Shown piece by piece: positions 25,702-34,926 of a stretch of DNA of 64,000 nt. The notes under the pieces were generated by a model that saw nothing but the letters and a program-made list of their open reading frames with translations, had not been told where the DNA came from and ran no database searches. Location of the stretch: the NCBI GenBank assembly GCA_016795325.1, contig JAEUHY010000050.1:1-64000 (forward strand), given 5' to 3'. A program made the position numbers and the translations under genes. The stretch comes from Planctomycetota bacterium (GTDB lineage Bacteria > Planctomycetota > UBA1135 > GCA-002686595). How positions within the stretch are numbered: position 1 is the first letter of the stretch; the number at the start of each line of letters is the position of its first letter.

Positions 25702-27831
25702 ATGCAGCCGACGCGAATTCACTCACCGCTCTTCCCCGTTCCCCTGTCGTCGCGCCGTTTGCGGGCGCTTCCCGTCCTGGCGGCGGCCGTCGTGTGCCCG
25801 TCCCTCGCGCACGCGCAGGCTTCCAACGATCCGTTCGACGTACCGCACCGCCTCGAGGTCTCGACGGCGGTGGCCCCGACCAGCTCGAGCGCGGACTGGA
25901 CTCGTCGATTGCGCGCCAAGGCGCGCGTTGGACTCGCCTGCTTCGAACTCGACGGCTTCGTGTGGGATCCGACGGCCAACAACGTGGCGGCCGGAGTCCT
26001 GCACACCTCCGTTGCGTACGCAGACGCAGGTCAGAACGACCTGACGACGGCGACCGCCAACGCCGCGGCGCTGTGGGGCAGCACGAGCTCGACAGACTTC
26101 TTCGCCGAGACACGTGTGTGGGGCAACGCGCACCCGGTCGAGGATCGCTGCATCGGCCTCAAGAAACGCGCTGCCGCCGCGAAGGCCGAATCGAAGAGCA
26201 AGCTCAAGCTCAAGTTCGAGGGAGACAAGGCGGGGGCCGCGGGCGCCAAGGGCTTTGTCGGCGCGTGGGTCAACAAACAAGGTCTGCTGCGCAAGTCCAA
26301 ACGTCGCGCGAAGGTGGTTTCGGACCCGCTCGTCGCGCGCATCTTCGACAGCGCCGGGACGCTCGTGGGGGAATGGGAGACGGTGCGGATCGACTCCACC
26401 GTGCGAGGCGACGGCGAGACTCGCATCGACTCCTTTGGCGGCGTCGGCGGTCTGGGCCAAGTCATCTACAACTCAGCGCCTGACATGGAGCTGTACATCG
26501 AGATCGGTTCTCCGATCGTGCAGGCCTCGGACCGCGGGGTGCTGCATGTGGTGGTCGAGAACAACCTGATCACCAAACGCGTTCTCACGGGCCGGTTCGC
26601 GTCCGTCGTGGGAATTCCGGCGCTGAACAGCACGTCCGGCACGTGGACTGCGCCGATCGATCTGGAGGGCATCGACTACGACATGCTGCCGCACGTTCCG
26701 CCGCTGAGCGGGCCGACGCGGGTCGAGTTCGAGATGTCCGGCGGCAGCCACAGCGAGCCCGAGGGCGGCCTGGCGGGGCAGTACTGCTCGCTGGTCACGG
26801 ATGTCGGCCGGGGCTTCGATTTCGCCGACATCAGCACCATGCCCGCCGCGGACAGCGAGCTAGGGCTCTCGTGTCTGCACGGCGCCGTGGCCCTGCTCGA
26901 TCACGTCACGCTCGACTTCGATGCGACGCTCGACCATCTCGTGGCGCCGTACATCGTGCCCGGTGCGCCTCCGGGAACGGCGCCCGCCGCCGTCTACGTC
27001 CGCCTGTTCGACGGGAACCCCGCGCTCGGCGGCACGCTGCTGTACGGCAGCCTCGGAACTCCGCAGCCGTTCGACCCGCTCGTCGATGTCGAGAGCACAG
27101 AGGTGTACCGCGTCAACGGGTCGAACAAGCTCAGCGCGACGCACCACGTCAACCAGGTGCGGATCGACCTGAGTCTCGCGCCGCCCATTCCCGACAACAC
27201 GGCGATCTGGATCGAGGTCTCGATGATCCCGCCGGCGGCCTTCGCCGACATCCAGATCCCTCCGAGTCCGTTCGCGGACAACGTGCAGGACGCGGCGCAC
27301 GAGTTCTCGTTTGCTTCGAGCAGCTTCGTGCCGCGCGTCGACGCCGGGAGCGGGCGGCTGTTGTGCCTGCCGTTCGAGCTCTACGCGACGCCGTACGAGC
27401 CGCCCCCGGTCGTGTACTGCACGAGCGGCACGACGAGCAACGGTTGCAACGCAACGATCTCGGCGAGCGGAACGCCCAGCGTCGCTGCGCAGTCGGGCTT
27501 CACGCTCTCGTGCGCCTCGCTCGAAGGCGCAAAGCAGGGCCTGATCCTCTACGGGGTCTCGGGAGCGGCCAGCACGCCGTGGGGCAGCAGCTTCCTGTGC
27601 GTCAAGGCGCCGATTCAGCGCACGGCCCCGCAGAACTCCGGGGGCTCGCCCAACCAATGCAACGGGGTCCTCGCGCTCGATTGGTTGACGTTCGTTGCGA
27701 CCAGCCCGTCGGCGCTGGGCGCTCCGTTCTCGCCGGGCGACGCGGTGAACGCCCAGGGATGGTTCCGCGATCCCCCCTCGCCCAAGCAGTCGAACCTCAG
27801 CAACGCGCTGCAGTTCATCTGCGTCCCCTGA
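25702..27831 (+). CDS. secreted protein with C-terminal module (copy 3 of 3)
   Basis: 709 residues with a signal peptide ending ...LAHAQA (near residue 37) and a GAGGTG ribosome site upstream. A Lys/Ala-rich stretch about residues 155-205 (AAAKAESKSKLKLKFEG) interrupts an otherwise beta-rich body that resembles secreted plant-debris- or particle-binding proteins but has no recognised domain. Residues 572-709 are the YCT...WFRDP module, with Cys pairs at the same spacings as in copy 2. It probably acts at the cell surface or outside the cell. It is followed by a 12-bp hairpin shared with the convergent gene. Confidence 0.7.
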   Translation: MQPTRIHSPLFPVPLSSRRLRALPVLAAAVVCPSLAHAQASNDPFDVPHRLEVSTAVAPTSSSADWTRRLRAKARVGLACFELDGFVWDPTANNVAAGVLHTSVAYADAGQNDLTTATANAAALWGSTSSTDFFAETRVWGNAHPVEDRCIGLKKRAAAAKAESKSKLKLKFEGDKAGAAGAKGFVGAWVNKQGLLRKSKRRAKVVSDPLVARIFDSAGTLVGEWETVRIDSTVRGDGETRIDSFGGVGGLGQVIYNSAPDMELYIEIGSPIVQASDRGVLHVVVENNLITKRVLTGRFASVVGIPALNSTSGTWTAPIDLEGIDYDMLPHVPPLSGPTRVEFEMSGGSHSEPEGGLAGQYCSLVTDVGRGFDFADISTMPAADSELGLSCLHGAVALLDHVTLDFDATLDHLVAPYIVPGAPPGTAPAAVYVRLFDGNPALGGTLLYGSLGTPQPFDPLVDVESTEVYRVNGSNKLSATHHVNQVRIDLSLAPPIPDNTAIWIEVSMIPPAAFADIQIPPSPFADNVQDAAHEFSFASSSFVPRVDAGSGRLLCLPFELYATPYEPPPVVYCTSGTTSNGCNATISASGTPSVAAQSGFTLSCASLEGAKQGLILYGVSGAASTPWGSSFLCVKAPIQRTAPQNSGGSPNQCNGVLALDWLTFVATSPSALGAPFSPGDAVNAQGWFRDPPSPKQSNLSNALQFICVP
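27415..27828 (+). other. C-terminal YCT...WFRDP module, copy 3
   Basis: 138 codons, with long runs identical to copy 2 (TTSNGCNAT, SGFTLS, KQGLI, SFLCVKAP, GWFRDPPSPK). It ends ICVP, whereas copy 2 ends VTLP. Confidence 0.75.
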
Positions 27832-27849
27832 TCGCCAGGTCTCGCACGC

Positions 27850-27891
27850 GCTCGAGGCTGGTCGCTTCTTCCCGAGCGGCCAGCCTCGAGC
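27850..27891. terminator. hairpin between convergent genes
   Basis: A perfect 12-bp stem GCTCGAGGCTGG (27850-27861) with its complement at 27880-27891 lies between the stops at 27831 and 27922. The T-run is weak, so termination efficiency is uncertain. Confidence 0.6.
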
Positions 27892-27921
27892 CGTTGTCGC
27901 TGTGCCGGGTCGAGGCGCGGC

Positions 27922-28923
27922 TCAGCGCTTGCGCAGCACGAGCGCTGGAACCTGGGGCCGCGCGATGCGCGCCGGCTCGACCTCGACGAGCACCTCGGCG
28001 ACCGGGCTCTCTCCCGCGCGCAGGCTGAGACGGTAGGCGCCCGCCGGCAGGTCGGTGAAGTGCAACACGCCGAACGCGTCGCTGATGCGCGGCGGCCACA
28101 CGCGCGTGGCGTCCGACGCGTCGACGAGCACGGCGAACGCGCCGTCGACCGCTGCGCCCTGCGCGTCGACGACCGTCGTCTCGAGCGCGCCGCAGTCGAG
28201 GCCGAACACGACGAAATCCGGGCTCTGCGCCGTGTGTTCGAGTTGCGCGTCGGCGAGCGAGATCAGGTCCGGCCAGGTCGAGCTCTCGGCCCAGATCGGC
28301 ACGACGCGCACTCGGTAGTCGCCGTGCGCGAGGTCCTCGAGCGTGAAGAAGCCGCGTGCATCGGTGCGCACGCGGCGCAGGACGGCGCCTTGGAGCTCGG
28401 TGATGTCCGTGCGCGGCTCGAGCTGGACCTCGTAGCCCTCGGGATCGGCGTACGGGTCGCCCAGCGGATGCGCCACGCGGCCGCTCAGCGCCGCGCCGCG
28501 GATCGAGGGCAGCGGCGCCGGCGGCGGCTTGGGCGGCGCGAGCGTGAGCTCGAGCCCCTCGCCGGGTTGCTCGAGGTGCGCGGTGCGCGGCGGGTAGCCC
28601 CACTTCACCAGGGCGACGTCGTGCGGCCCCGCGGCGAGCCCTTCGAGCCGAAACCGGCCCTGGGCGTCGCTGCGCGTCCACAGCGGGAGGTTGTTCGAGC
28701 GCACGTAGACGGTCACGTCGGGGGCCGGCTCGCCGTCGATGTCGACCACGCGCCCGGCGAGCACCGCCGAGCCCAGCGGGGCGTTGAGCGCGTCGAGTTG
28801 CGCGCCGGGAGGCGGCGCGAACGCCGGGAGCTGCTCGCCAGCGCGCTGGACCCGCGCGCGGCAAAAGCCGATTCCGACGGCCACTAGGACCGCGAGGCTG
28901 ACGAGGAGCGGGGCGTTGCGCAT
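27922..28923 (-). CDS. membrane-anchored carboxypeptidase-regulatory-like domain protein
   Basis: 333 residues. An N-terminal signal or anchor (PLLVSLAVLVAVGIGF) is followed by about three carboxypeptidase regulatory-like (transthyretin-fold) domains. Each has an early 'V-x-G-x-V' strand and a terminal 'G-x-F-x-L-x-x-L-x-x-G' turn: GRVVDIDGEPAPDVTVYV with GRFRLEGLAAGPHDVAL; GRVAHPLGD with GFFTLEDLAHGDYRVRVV; TTVVDAQGAAVDGAFAVLV with GVLHFTDLPAGAYRLSLR. Such domains are non-catalytic and act in adhesion or as scaffolds outside the cytoplasm. The protein is similar in type to the larger one at 22634 but is encoded separately. Confidence 0.75.
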   Translation of the reverse strand: MRNAPLLVSLAVLVAVGIGFCRARVQRAGEQLPAFAPPPGAQLDALNAPLGSAVLAGRVVDIDGEPAPDVTVYVRSNNLPLWTRSDAQGRFRLEGLAAGPHDVALVKWGYPPRTAHLEQPGEGLELTLAPPKPPPAPLPSIRGAALSGRVAHPLGDPYADPEGYEVQLEPRTDITELQGAVLRRVRTDARGFFTLEDLAHGDYRVRVVPIWAESSTWPDLISLADAQLEHTAQSPDFVVFGLDCGALETTVVDAQGAAVDGAFAVLVDASDATRVWPPRISDAFGVLHFTDLPAGAYRLSLRAGESPVAEVLVEVEPARIARPQVPALVLRKR

Positions 28924-29027
28924 GCGCGTCCGTGGGCCGACAGCTGCGCTGGGGCGCGTCCGGTGAAGCTCTTTCGGGCCTCCACCGGCCCCGGCGGAGC
29001 TCGCTGCGCACCGTACTGCGGCGCGCG

Positions 29028-29056
29028 TTGAGGCTCCAGGCCCCAGCCCCTATACT
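29028..29056 (+). promoter_or_regulatory. sigma-70-type promoter for the aroF-tpiA-secG-pyrE run
   Basis: TTGAGG (29028-29033), a 17-bp spacer and TATACT (29051-29056) are an excellent match to the consensus in a very GC-rich setting. Transcription would start near 29063, giving a leader of about 65 nt to GTG 29128. Confidence 0.65.
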
Positions 29057-29127
29057 CTTTCGCCTTTACCCGCGCCGAAGCGGGCCCGGTCGAACCGCCC
29101 CAGGCGCTTGCCAAGGGGGCGCGGAGC

Positions 29128-30228
29128 GTGGCCCGGCGTCCCGTCCGCCCATTCCCGATGCTGCTGCGCCTGCGCCGAAACCTGAGTCGCCCCGAGCTGG
29201 ACGCTGTTCTAGCTCTGGCGCGCGGCCTGGGGTATCGCGAGCGCTTCCTCGAGGGCGCCGGTGCGCTGACTCAGATCGAAGGCGGCGGCGAACTGCTGCG
29301 GCTCGACGGACGCGGTGCGCCCGACCACGTCGCGCGCTTCGAGGACCTCTCGGGCGTGGCGGCGATCCTCGACGCCGGCGACGCGCGCGAGCGCCACCAG
29401 CGCGCCCCGGGTCAGCAGGACACCGTCGTGACCGTCGGCGAGGCGCAATTCGGCGGCGGTCAGTTGGCGCTCATCGCCGGTCCGTGCGCGGTCGAGGACC
29501 TTGAGCGCGTGCTGACGATCGCACGCGGCGTGCGCGAGCGCGGCGCCACCGTGCTGCGCGGCGGCGCGTACAAGCCGCGCACCTCGCCGTACTCGTTCCA
29601 AGGTTCGCGCGAACGCGGACTCGACATGCTCGCGCACGCGAAGGCCGAAACGGGCCTCTCGATCGTGACCGAGGTGCTCGACCCGCGCGACATCCCGGTC
29701 GTGTCCGAGGTCGCCGACATCCTGCAGGTCGGCTCGCGCAACATGTCCAACCAGGCCCTGCTCACCGAGCTGGGCCGCACGCGTCGTCCGGTGCTGCTCA
29801 AGCGCGGTTTCGCGGCCACGCTGCGCGAATTCCTGCTCGCGGCCGAGTACATCCTCGCCGGCGGCAACACGCAGGTGATCCTGTGCGAGCGCGGCATCCG
29901 CGGCTTCGATCCGAGCACGCGCAACGTGTTCGACGTCGGCGCGGTCGCGGTGCTCAAGCGCCAGACGCACCTGCCGGTGATCGTCGATCCGTCGCACTCT
30001 GCGGGCCGTCCGGACATCGTGCGGGCGCTGGCTCGCGCGGGTGTCGTCGCCGGCGCCGACGGCGTGATGTGCGACGTCAATCCCTGGCCGGCCGAGGCGC
30101 ACTGCGACGGCCACCAAGCGATTTCCTTCGAGGAATTCGCCGCCATCGCGGCCGACACGCGCACGCTGGCGCGCCTCGACGGCCGCAGCGTGCGCCAAGC
30201 CACGCAACCCACGGAGACCGCCTCGTGA
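29128..30228 (+). CDS. aroF: 3-deoxy-7-phosphoheptulonate (DAHP) synthase, type I-beta
   Basis: 366 residues from GTG 29128; ATG 29158 (MLLRLRRNLS) is an equally good start and closer to where relatives begin. The enzyme joins phosphoenolpyruvate and erythrose-4-phosphate, the first step of aromatic amino-acid synthesis. An N-terminal ferredoxin-like regulatory domain (to about residue 95) precedes a TIM barrel with LIAGPCAVED, GGAYKPRTSPYSFQG, QVGSRNMSNQALL, PVLLKRGF and IVDPSHSAGR, all standard for the family. The C-terminal tail is hydrophilic. The stop overlaps the tpiA start (GTGA). Confidence 0.95.
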   Translation: MARRPVRPFPMLLRLRRNLSRPELDAVLALARGLGYRERFLEGAGALTQIEGGGELLRLDGRGAPDHVARFEDLSGVAAILDAGDARERHQRAPGQQDTVVTVGEAQFGGGQLALIAGPCAVEDLERVLTIARGVRERGATVLRGGAYKPRTSPYSFQGSRERGLDMLAHAKAETGLSIVTEVLDPRDIPVVSEVADILQVGSRNMSNQALLTELGRTRRPVLLKRGFAATLREFLLAAEYILAGGNTQVILCERGIRGFDPSTRNVFDVGAVAVLKRQTHLPVIVDPSHSAGRPDIVRALARAGVVAGADGVMCDVNPWPAEAHCDGHQAISFEEFAAIAADTRTLARLDGRSVRQATQPTETAS

Positions 30229-30980
30229 AGCGCAAGCCCTTCCTCGCCGGCAACTGGAAGATGAACCTCGACCGCAAGAGCGGCGTCGAGCTGGTGCGAG
30301 CGCTGCGCGACGGCGTCGGCGGAGTGGGGGACCGCGACATCGCGGTGTTCCCGCCCTTCGTCTACCTCGACGAGATCGTGCGCGCGGCGGCCGGCTCGAA
30401 CGTGCGCGTCGGCGCGCAGAACCTGTGCGACGAGAAAAACGGCGCGTTCACCGGCGAGGTTTCGGCCGAGATGCTGCGCGACGTCGGCGTGACCCACGTG
30501 CTCGTCGGGCACTCCGAGCGGCGGCACCTGTTCGGTGAAGGCGACGAGCTGTGCAACCGCAAGGTCGTGCGCGGGCTCGCCGGCGGGCTGCACGTGATCC
30601 TGTGCGTCGGCGAGACGCTCGACGAGCGCGACGGCGCCCGCACCGAGCAGGTGATCGGTCGCCAGCTCACCAAGGGCTTGGCGGGCGTGGACGCGGGCAG
30701 CCTCGAGCGCATCACCATCGCCTATGAGCCTGTCTGGGCCATCGGAACGGGCCGCAACGCGACCCCGGCGCAGGCCGGCGAGGCTCACCGCTACCTGCGC
30801 GGCGTGCTCAGCGGGCTCTACGACGAGCGCGCGGCCAACTCGATCCGCATCCAGTACGGCGGCAGCGTGAAGCCCGACAACGTCGCCACGCTGATGGCCG
30901 TCCCGGACGTCGACGGGGCCCTGGTCGGCGGCGCAGCGCTCAAGGCCGACTCATTCCTGGCCATTGTTCGTTACAACTAG
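30225..30980 (+). CDS. tpiA: triose-phosphate isomerase
   Basis: 251 residues, normal length. It interconverts dihydroxyacetone phosphate and glyceraldehyde-3-phosphate. All catalytic residues are present: Asn10 and Lys12 in GNWKMN, the His in VGHSERR (near 95) and the Glu in AYEPVWAIGTG (near 167). The phosphate loops IQYGGSVKP and GALVGGAALK are also present. GTG 30225 overlaps the aroF stop, indicating coupled translation. The longer open frame upstream in the same phase runs over aroF out of frame and is not protein-like. Confidence 0.97.
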   Translation: MKRKPFLAGNWKMNLDRKSGVELVRALRDGVGGVGDRDIAVFPPFVYLDEIVRAAAGSNVRVGAQNLCDEKNGAFTGEVSAEMLRDVGVTHVLVGHSERRHLFGEGDELCNRKVVRGLAGGLHVILCVGETLDERDGARTEQVIGRQLTKGLAGVDAGSLERITIAYEPVWAIGTGRNATPAQAGEAHRYLRGVLSGLYDERAANSIRIQYGGSVKPDNVATLMAVPDVDGALVGGAALKADSFLAIVRYN

Positions 30981-31031
30981 CGTCCGCGCCCAAACCGGCT
31001 CATTGCGCGCTTTCCGCGCTCCGCTCTTCCC

Positions 31032-31373
31032 ATGTCGCTCATCACCGTCCTCTGCTACATCCTGTTCGTCGTCGCCGCGATCGTGTTGATCGTGGTCGTG
31101 CTCCTCCAAGAAGGGCGCGGCGGCGGTTTCGGCGAAGCGCTTGGCTCGCACGGCCGCGAAACCTTCGGCGTCGGCTCGAAGGGCATCAACACCTTCACGG
31201 GTTGGACGGCGGCGATTTTCCTCGGGACCGCGCTGCTCATCCACGTGCTGAACCGGCAGTCGGCGGAGGGCGGCCTCTTCAAAGACGAAGGCACGCCCGC
31301 GGTGACGGCGACGCCGGGTGCTGGCGAAGCGCCGGCCACGACGCCGGTCACTACTCCGCCGTCCGGTCAGTGA
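31032..31373 (+). CDS. secG: protein-export membrane protein SecG
   Basis: 113 residues. Two membrane helices (VLCYILFVVAAIVLIVVVLL and TGWTAAIFLGTALLIHVL) flank the family signature LLQEGRGGGFGEALG, with the G-rich cytoplasmic loop of SecG. It is part of the SecYEG translocon. The C-terminal 30 residues are a Pro/Thr/Ala-rich tail not needed by short homologues. The tpiA-secG order is common in bacteria, which supports the call. Confidence 0.92.
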   Translation: MSLITVLCYILFVVAAIVLIVVVLLQEGRGGGFGEALGSHGRETFGVGSKGINTFTGWTAAIFLGTALLIHVLNRQSAEGGLFKDEGTPAVTATPGAGEAPATTPVTTPPSGQ

Positions 31374-31395
31374 CCGCCCGCTTCCGCGCGCGATC

Positions 31396-31995
31396 ATGAA
31401 TCAGGAGCAAGTGCTCGAGCTGTTCCGTCGCACCGGCGCGATGCTGGAGGGCCATTTCCTGCTCTCCTCGGGACGCCACAGCGACCGCTACTTCCAGTGC
31501 GCGTTGCTGCTCGCCGATCCGCGCAAGGCGGAGCAACTCGCCCGCGCGCTGGCGCTGCAGATCGAGGTCTCGGCCGACATCGTGGTCGGTCCCGCGCTCG
31601 GCGCGGTGACCTGGGCGCACGAGATGGCGCGCGCCACCAACCTCAACTCGTACTTCGTCGAGCGCGTCGGTGAGAAGTTCGCGCTGCGCCGCGGCTTCCA
31701 ACTGCAAGCCGGTCAGCGCGTGCTCGTAGTCGAGGACGTCCTCACCACCGGCAAGAGCGTGCGCGAAGTGTTCGAGGTGCTGCGCAGTTACGGCGCCGAG
31801 CCGATCGGCGTGGCCTCGATCGTCAACCGCTCCGGTCTCGACAATCCGTTCGAGGCCGAAGGTTTGCCGTTCTGGCGCCTGGCGGATGTCGACGCGCAGA
31901 ACTGGGCGGCCGACGAGTGCCCGCTGTGCAAGTCGGGCGAGCACGGCCCGGCGATCAAGCCCGGCAGCCGACCTGGCGCGCTCAAGAGCGCCTGA
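31396..31995 (+). CDS. pyrE: orotate phosphoribosyltransferase
   Basis: 199 residues. It transfers ribose-5-phosphate from PRPP to orotate, the fifth step of pyrimidine synthesis. HFLLSSGRHSDRYFQCA at the N-terminus, IVVGPALGAVTWAHEMA, and the PRPP-binding loop VLVVEDVLTTGKSVRE (about 109-124) are characteristic. The C-terminus has a Cys pair, CPLCKSGE, seen in one branch of the family. ATG 31396 lies 22 bp after the secG stop. Confidence 0.95.
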   Translation: MNQEQVLELFRRTGAMLEGHFLLSSGRHSDRYFQCALLLADPRKAEQLARALALQIEVSADIVVGPALGAVTWAHEMARATNLNSYFVERVGEKFALRRGFQLQAGQRVLVVEDVLTTGKSVREVFEVLRSYGAEPIGVASIVNRSGLDNPFEAEGLPFWRLADVDAQNWAADECPLCKSGEHGPAIKPGSRPGALKSA

Positions 31996-32005
31996 GCGCG
32001 CGCCG

Positions 32006-32908
32006 ATGCGATCGATGACCGGGCTGGGCGCGGCCTCGCGCAGCGCCGCCAAGGGCAAGGGCAAGGGTGGTGCGCAGGCGCTCGCGCTCAGCGCCGAAGT
32101 GCGCTCGGTCAACCACAAGTTCCTGCAGCTCAAGCTGCGTTTGCCGAGCGAGCTCGCGTTGCTCGAGCCCGAAGTCGAAGCGCTGGTGCGCAAGCGGCTC
32201 GAACGCGGATCGGTGACGCTCAACGTGACCTCGCACGGCGCGGCGCAGCTCTCGGCGCTCGCGCTCGATGTCGATGTGGCGCGGCGTTACCACACGCAAC
32301 TGCTCGCATTGGCGCGCGAGCTGGGGCTCGAGCCGAAGGTCGAGCTCGAAGACCTGGCCAAGTTGCCCGGCGTGTTCTCGAGCGAGCCTGATTCCAAGGC
32401 CATGCAGCAGGGCCGCAAGTTGCTGCTCGAGGTCGTCGAGGCGGCGCTCGACAACCTCGAGGAGATGCGCGAGCGCGAGGGCCAGGCGCTGGCGCGCGAC
32501 CTCGCCAAACACGGCGCGCAGATCGCGCGCATCGCGGCGCAGATCCGCACACGCATGCCGCTGGTGGTCAAGGCCCACCAGGACAACCTGCGCAAGCGGG
32601 TGGCCGAGTTGCTCGGCGAGAAGGCCTCGCTCGCGCCCGTCGACGTGGCGCGCGAGATCGCGCTGCTCGCCGACCGGCTCGACGTGACCGAGGAGATCAC
32701 GCGCCTGGAGAGCCACTTGGCGCAGCTCCAGGTGCTGTGCGCGAAGAACGGCTCGGTCGGCCGGCAGCTCGACTTCCTGGTGCAGGAGTTCCTGCGCGAG
32801 GCGAACACGATCGGCTCCAAGTGCAACGATGCGCAGGTGGCGCACGCGGTGGTGGAGCTCAAGACCTCGATCGAGCGCTTGCGGGAGCAGGTGCAGAACG
32901 TGGAGTAG
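32006..32908 (+). CDS. yicC: YicC-family endoribonuclease
   Basis: 300 residues. The MRSMTGLG start, EVRSVNHKFLQLKLRLP, an internal LERGSVTLNV and the C-terminal GRQLDFLVQEFLREANTIGSKCNDA are the conserved blocks of YicC, an RNase linked to small-RNA turnover and stationary-phase growth. A Lys/Gly-rich insertion (KGKGKGG) after the first block is unusual. It is followed two bases later by gmk, the common yicC-gmk pair. ATG 32006 was taken over the in-frame ATG at 32015 because the family starts (M)xRSMTGxG. Confidence 0.93.
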   Translation: MRSMTGLGAASRSAAKGKGKGGAQALALSAEVRSVNHKFLQLKLRLPSELALLEPEVEALVRKRLERGSVTLNVTSHGAAQLSALALDVDVARRYHTQLLALARELGLEPKVELEDLAKLPGVFSSEPDSKAMQQGRKLLLEVVEAALDNLEEMREREGQALARDLAKHGAQIARIAAQIRTRMPLVVKAHQDNLRKRVAELLGEKASLAPVDVAREIALLADRLDVTEEITRLESHLAQLQVLCAKNGSVGRQLDFLVQEFLREANTIGSKCNDAQVAHAVVELKTSIERLREQVQNVE

Positions 32909-32910
32909 CC

Positions 32911-33468
32911 GTGGCGGCGCAGCGCGGACAGATGGTGGTGATGAGCGGGCCGTCCGGCGCGGGCAAGAGCACGCTGTGCAAGATGCTGCTCGAGGACCCG
33001 CGCGTGCGCTTCTCGGTGTCGGCCACGACGCGCAAGCCGCGCGTGGGCGAGGTCGACGGCACGGACTACTTCTTCATCACACCCGAGCAGTTCCGCGAGC
33101 TCGTGCGCAAGGGCGAGTTCATCGAGCACGCCGAAGTGCACGGGAACATGTACGGCACGCTGCGCAAGCCGATGGAAGATGCGCTCTCGCGCGGCGAGAC
33201 GTACCTGCTCGAGATCGATGTGCAAGGCGCCAACCAGCTCAAGGCGCTCGGCGAGCCGGGGCTGTACATCTTCGTCGCGCCGCCGGATTTCGAGACGCTG
33301 CGCCGCCGGCTCGTCGGTCGGCGCACGGACCCGCCCGAAGTGATCGAGCGGCGCCTCAAGAAGGCCGAGGACGAGTACCGCGAGCGCGTCAAGTACGACC
33401 ACGTCGTGGTGAACGACTCGCTGGAGCGCGCGCTGGGCGAGATCCGCCGGTTGATCGGGCTCGACTAG
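32911..33468 (+). CDS. gmk: guanylate kinase
   Basis: 185 residues. It phosphorylates GMP to GDP with ATP. The P-loop GPSGAGKST (13-21) opens the protein. SATTRKPRVGEVDGTDYFF (GMP-binding), LLEIDVQGA and the lid segment RRRLVGRRTDPPEVIERRLKKA follow. GTG 32911 is two bases after the yicC stop, so the two are one unit. Gmk often neighbours coaBC; here a coaC-like gene lies 3.3 kb on. Confidence 0.96.
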   Translation: MAAQRGQMVVMSGPSGAGKSTLCKMLLEDPRVRFSVSATTRKPRVGEVDGTDYFFITPEQFRELVRKGEFIEHAEVHGNMYGTLRKPMEDALSRGETYLLEIDVQGANQLKALGEPGLYIFVAPPDFETLRRRLVGRRTDPPEVIERRLKKAEDEYRERVKYDHVVVNDSLERALGEIRRLIGLD

Positions 33469-33610
33469 CGGGGGTTGCGAGCTGCGGTTGGCGTAGAGGC
33501 GCAGGAAACGAGTGCGCCAACGACGCGCCGTACCGCCACGTCGCTAGCGGATCGGATGCCGGCGTCGCAACGCAAACTCCGGTCGTTACGCTGCGCCAGC
33601 GACTCTTCCC

Positions 33611-34912
33611 ATGTTGACCGAACTGCTCATCATCGTCGGCCTGATCCTCGTCAACGGCGTGTTCGCCGGCGCCGAGATCGCTGTCGTGGCCGTGCGGGCG
33701 TCGCGTGTGCGCGAGCTCGTCGAACGCGGCAGCGGCGCCGCGCATGCGCTGGGCGAGCTGCGCTCGGACCCCGAGCGCTTCCTGTCGACCATCCAGGTCG
33801 TGATCACCGTCGTCGGCGCCGCGGCGGCGGCCTTCGGCGGCTCGGCCTTCGCCGAGGATCTGGCTCCGTGGTTCGCCGGAGTCACTTGGCTCGCCCCGTA
33901 CAGCGAAGAGCTGGCGCTGGGACTGGTGGTCACGTTGATCTCGGTGCTCTCGCTGCTGTTCGGCGAGCTGGTGCCCAAGTCGCTCGCGCTGCGCGCCTCC
34001 GAGCCGTACGCGCTGATCATCGCGCGCCCGCTGCTGTGGCTCTCGCGCCTGTTCGCGTTGCCCGTGCGCTTGCTCACCGGCGCCGCCAACCTCGTGCTGC
34101 GCGTGTTCGGCGACCGCACGACCTTCATGGAGAGCCGCATTTCGCTCGAGGAGCTGCGCTCGATCGTCGGTGAAGCGCAGCAGCACGGCTCCGTGCAGCC
34201 CAACGCCGGAGCGATCGCGTCGCGCGCGCTCGAGTTCGCCGAGTTGACCGTCGTCGACGTGATGGTGCACCGCAGCTTCGTGCAGGCCGTGGCGAAGCAG
34301 GCCAGCGCCCGTGAAGTCGAAGAGCGCGTCCTGCACGGCGTTCACCAGCGTTTTCCGGTGTACGAAGGCACGCTCGACAACGTGCTCGGCTACGTCTCCT
34401 GGCGCGACATCCTGCCGCTGGTGCGACGCGGCGAGCCGGTGGTGCTCGAGAAGCTCGTTCGGCCGACGATCTTCGTTCCGCAGACGCAGCCGGCGCCCGC
34501 GTTGCTCGAGGAGATGCGCCGCCGCCGGCTGCACCTGGCGATCGTGGTCGACGAACACGGGGGCACTGCGGGCATCGTCACGCTCGAGGACCTGCTCGAG
34601 GAGTTGGTGGGCGAGATCGCGAGCGAGCACTCCAAGTCGGAGCAAGACGGCTTCGTGCGCGACGCCGCCGGGGCCGCGCTCGTGCCCGCCTCGCACGCCA
34701 TCCGCGACGTGAATCGCGAGCTCGGACTCGCGCTCGACGAACCCGACGACGTGACGACGCTCGGCGGATTGGCCGTGCGTCTGGCGCGCGACCACATTCC
34801 GCGCATCGGCGAGCGCTTCACGGCTCAGGACGGCGCCGTGCTCGAAATCGTGGACGCCAGTCCGCGCCGCGTGCGCATCGTCAAGGTGTCTCCGCCGCCG
34901 CCCAGCGCGTAG
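33611..34912 (+). CDS. CNNM/CorC-type membrane transport or haemolysin-family protein
   Basis: 433 residues. The N-terminal CNNM (DUF21) domain has three or four helices (LLIIVGLILVNGVFAGAEIAV, FLSTIQVVITVVG, VVTLISVLSLLFGELVPKSLAL). A CBS pair follows (about 205-330), with FVQAVAKQA, RFPVYEGTLDNVLGYV and IVVDEHGGTAGIVTLEDLLEELVGEI. The C-terminal CorC/HlyC domain ends the protein. Relatives influence Mg2+ or Co2+ resistance or efflux. The motif GELVPKSLAL is the usual family signature. Substrate unknown. Confidence 0.9.
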   Translation: MLTELLIIVGLILVNGVFAGAEIAVVAVRASRVRELVERGSGAAHALGELRSDPERFLSTIQVVITVVGAAAAAFGGSAFAEDLAPWFAGVTWLAPYSEELALGLVVTLISVLSLLFGELVPKSLALRASEPYALIIARPLLWLSRLFALPVRLLTGAANLVLRVFGDRTTFMESRISLEELRSIVGEAQQHGSVQPNAGAIASRALEFAELTVVDVMVHRSFVQAVAKQASAREVEERVLHGVHQRFPVYEGTLDNVLGYVSWRDILPLVRRGEPVVLEKLVRPTIFVPQTQPAPALLEEMRRRRLHLAIVVDEHGGTAGIVTLEDLLEELVGEIASEHSKSEQDGFVRDAAGAALVPASHAIRDVNRELGLALDEPDDVTTLGGLAVRLARDHIPRIGERFTAQDGAVLEIVDASPRRVRIVKVSPPPPSA

Positions 34913-34926
34913 ACTCTGCGCCGCCC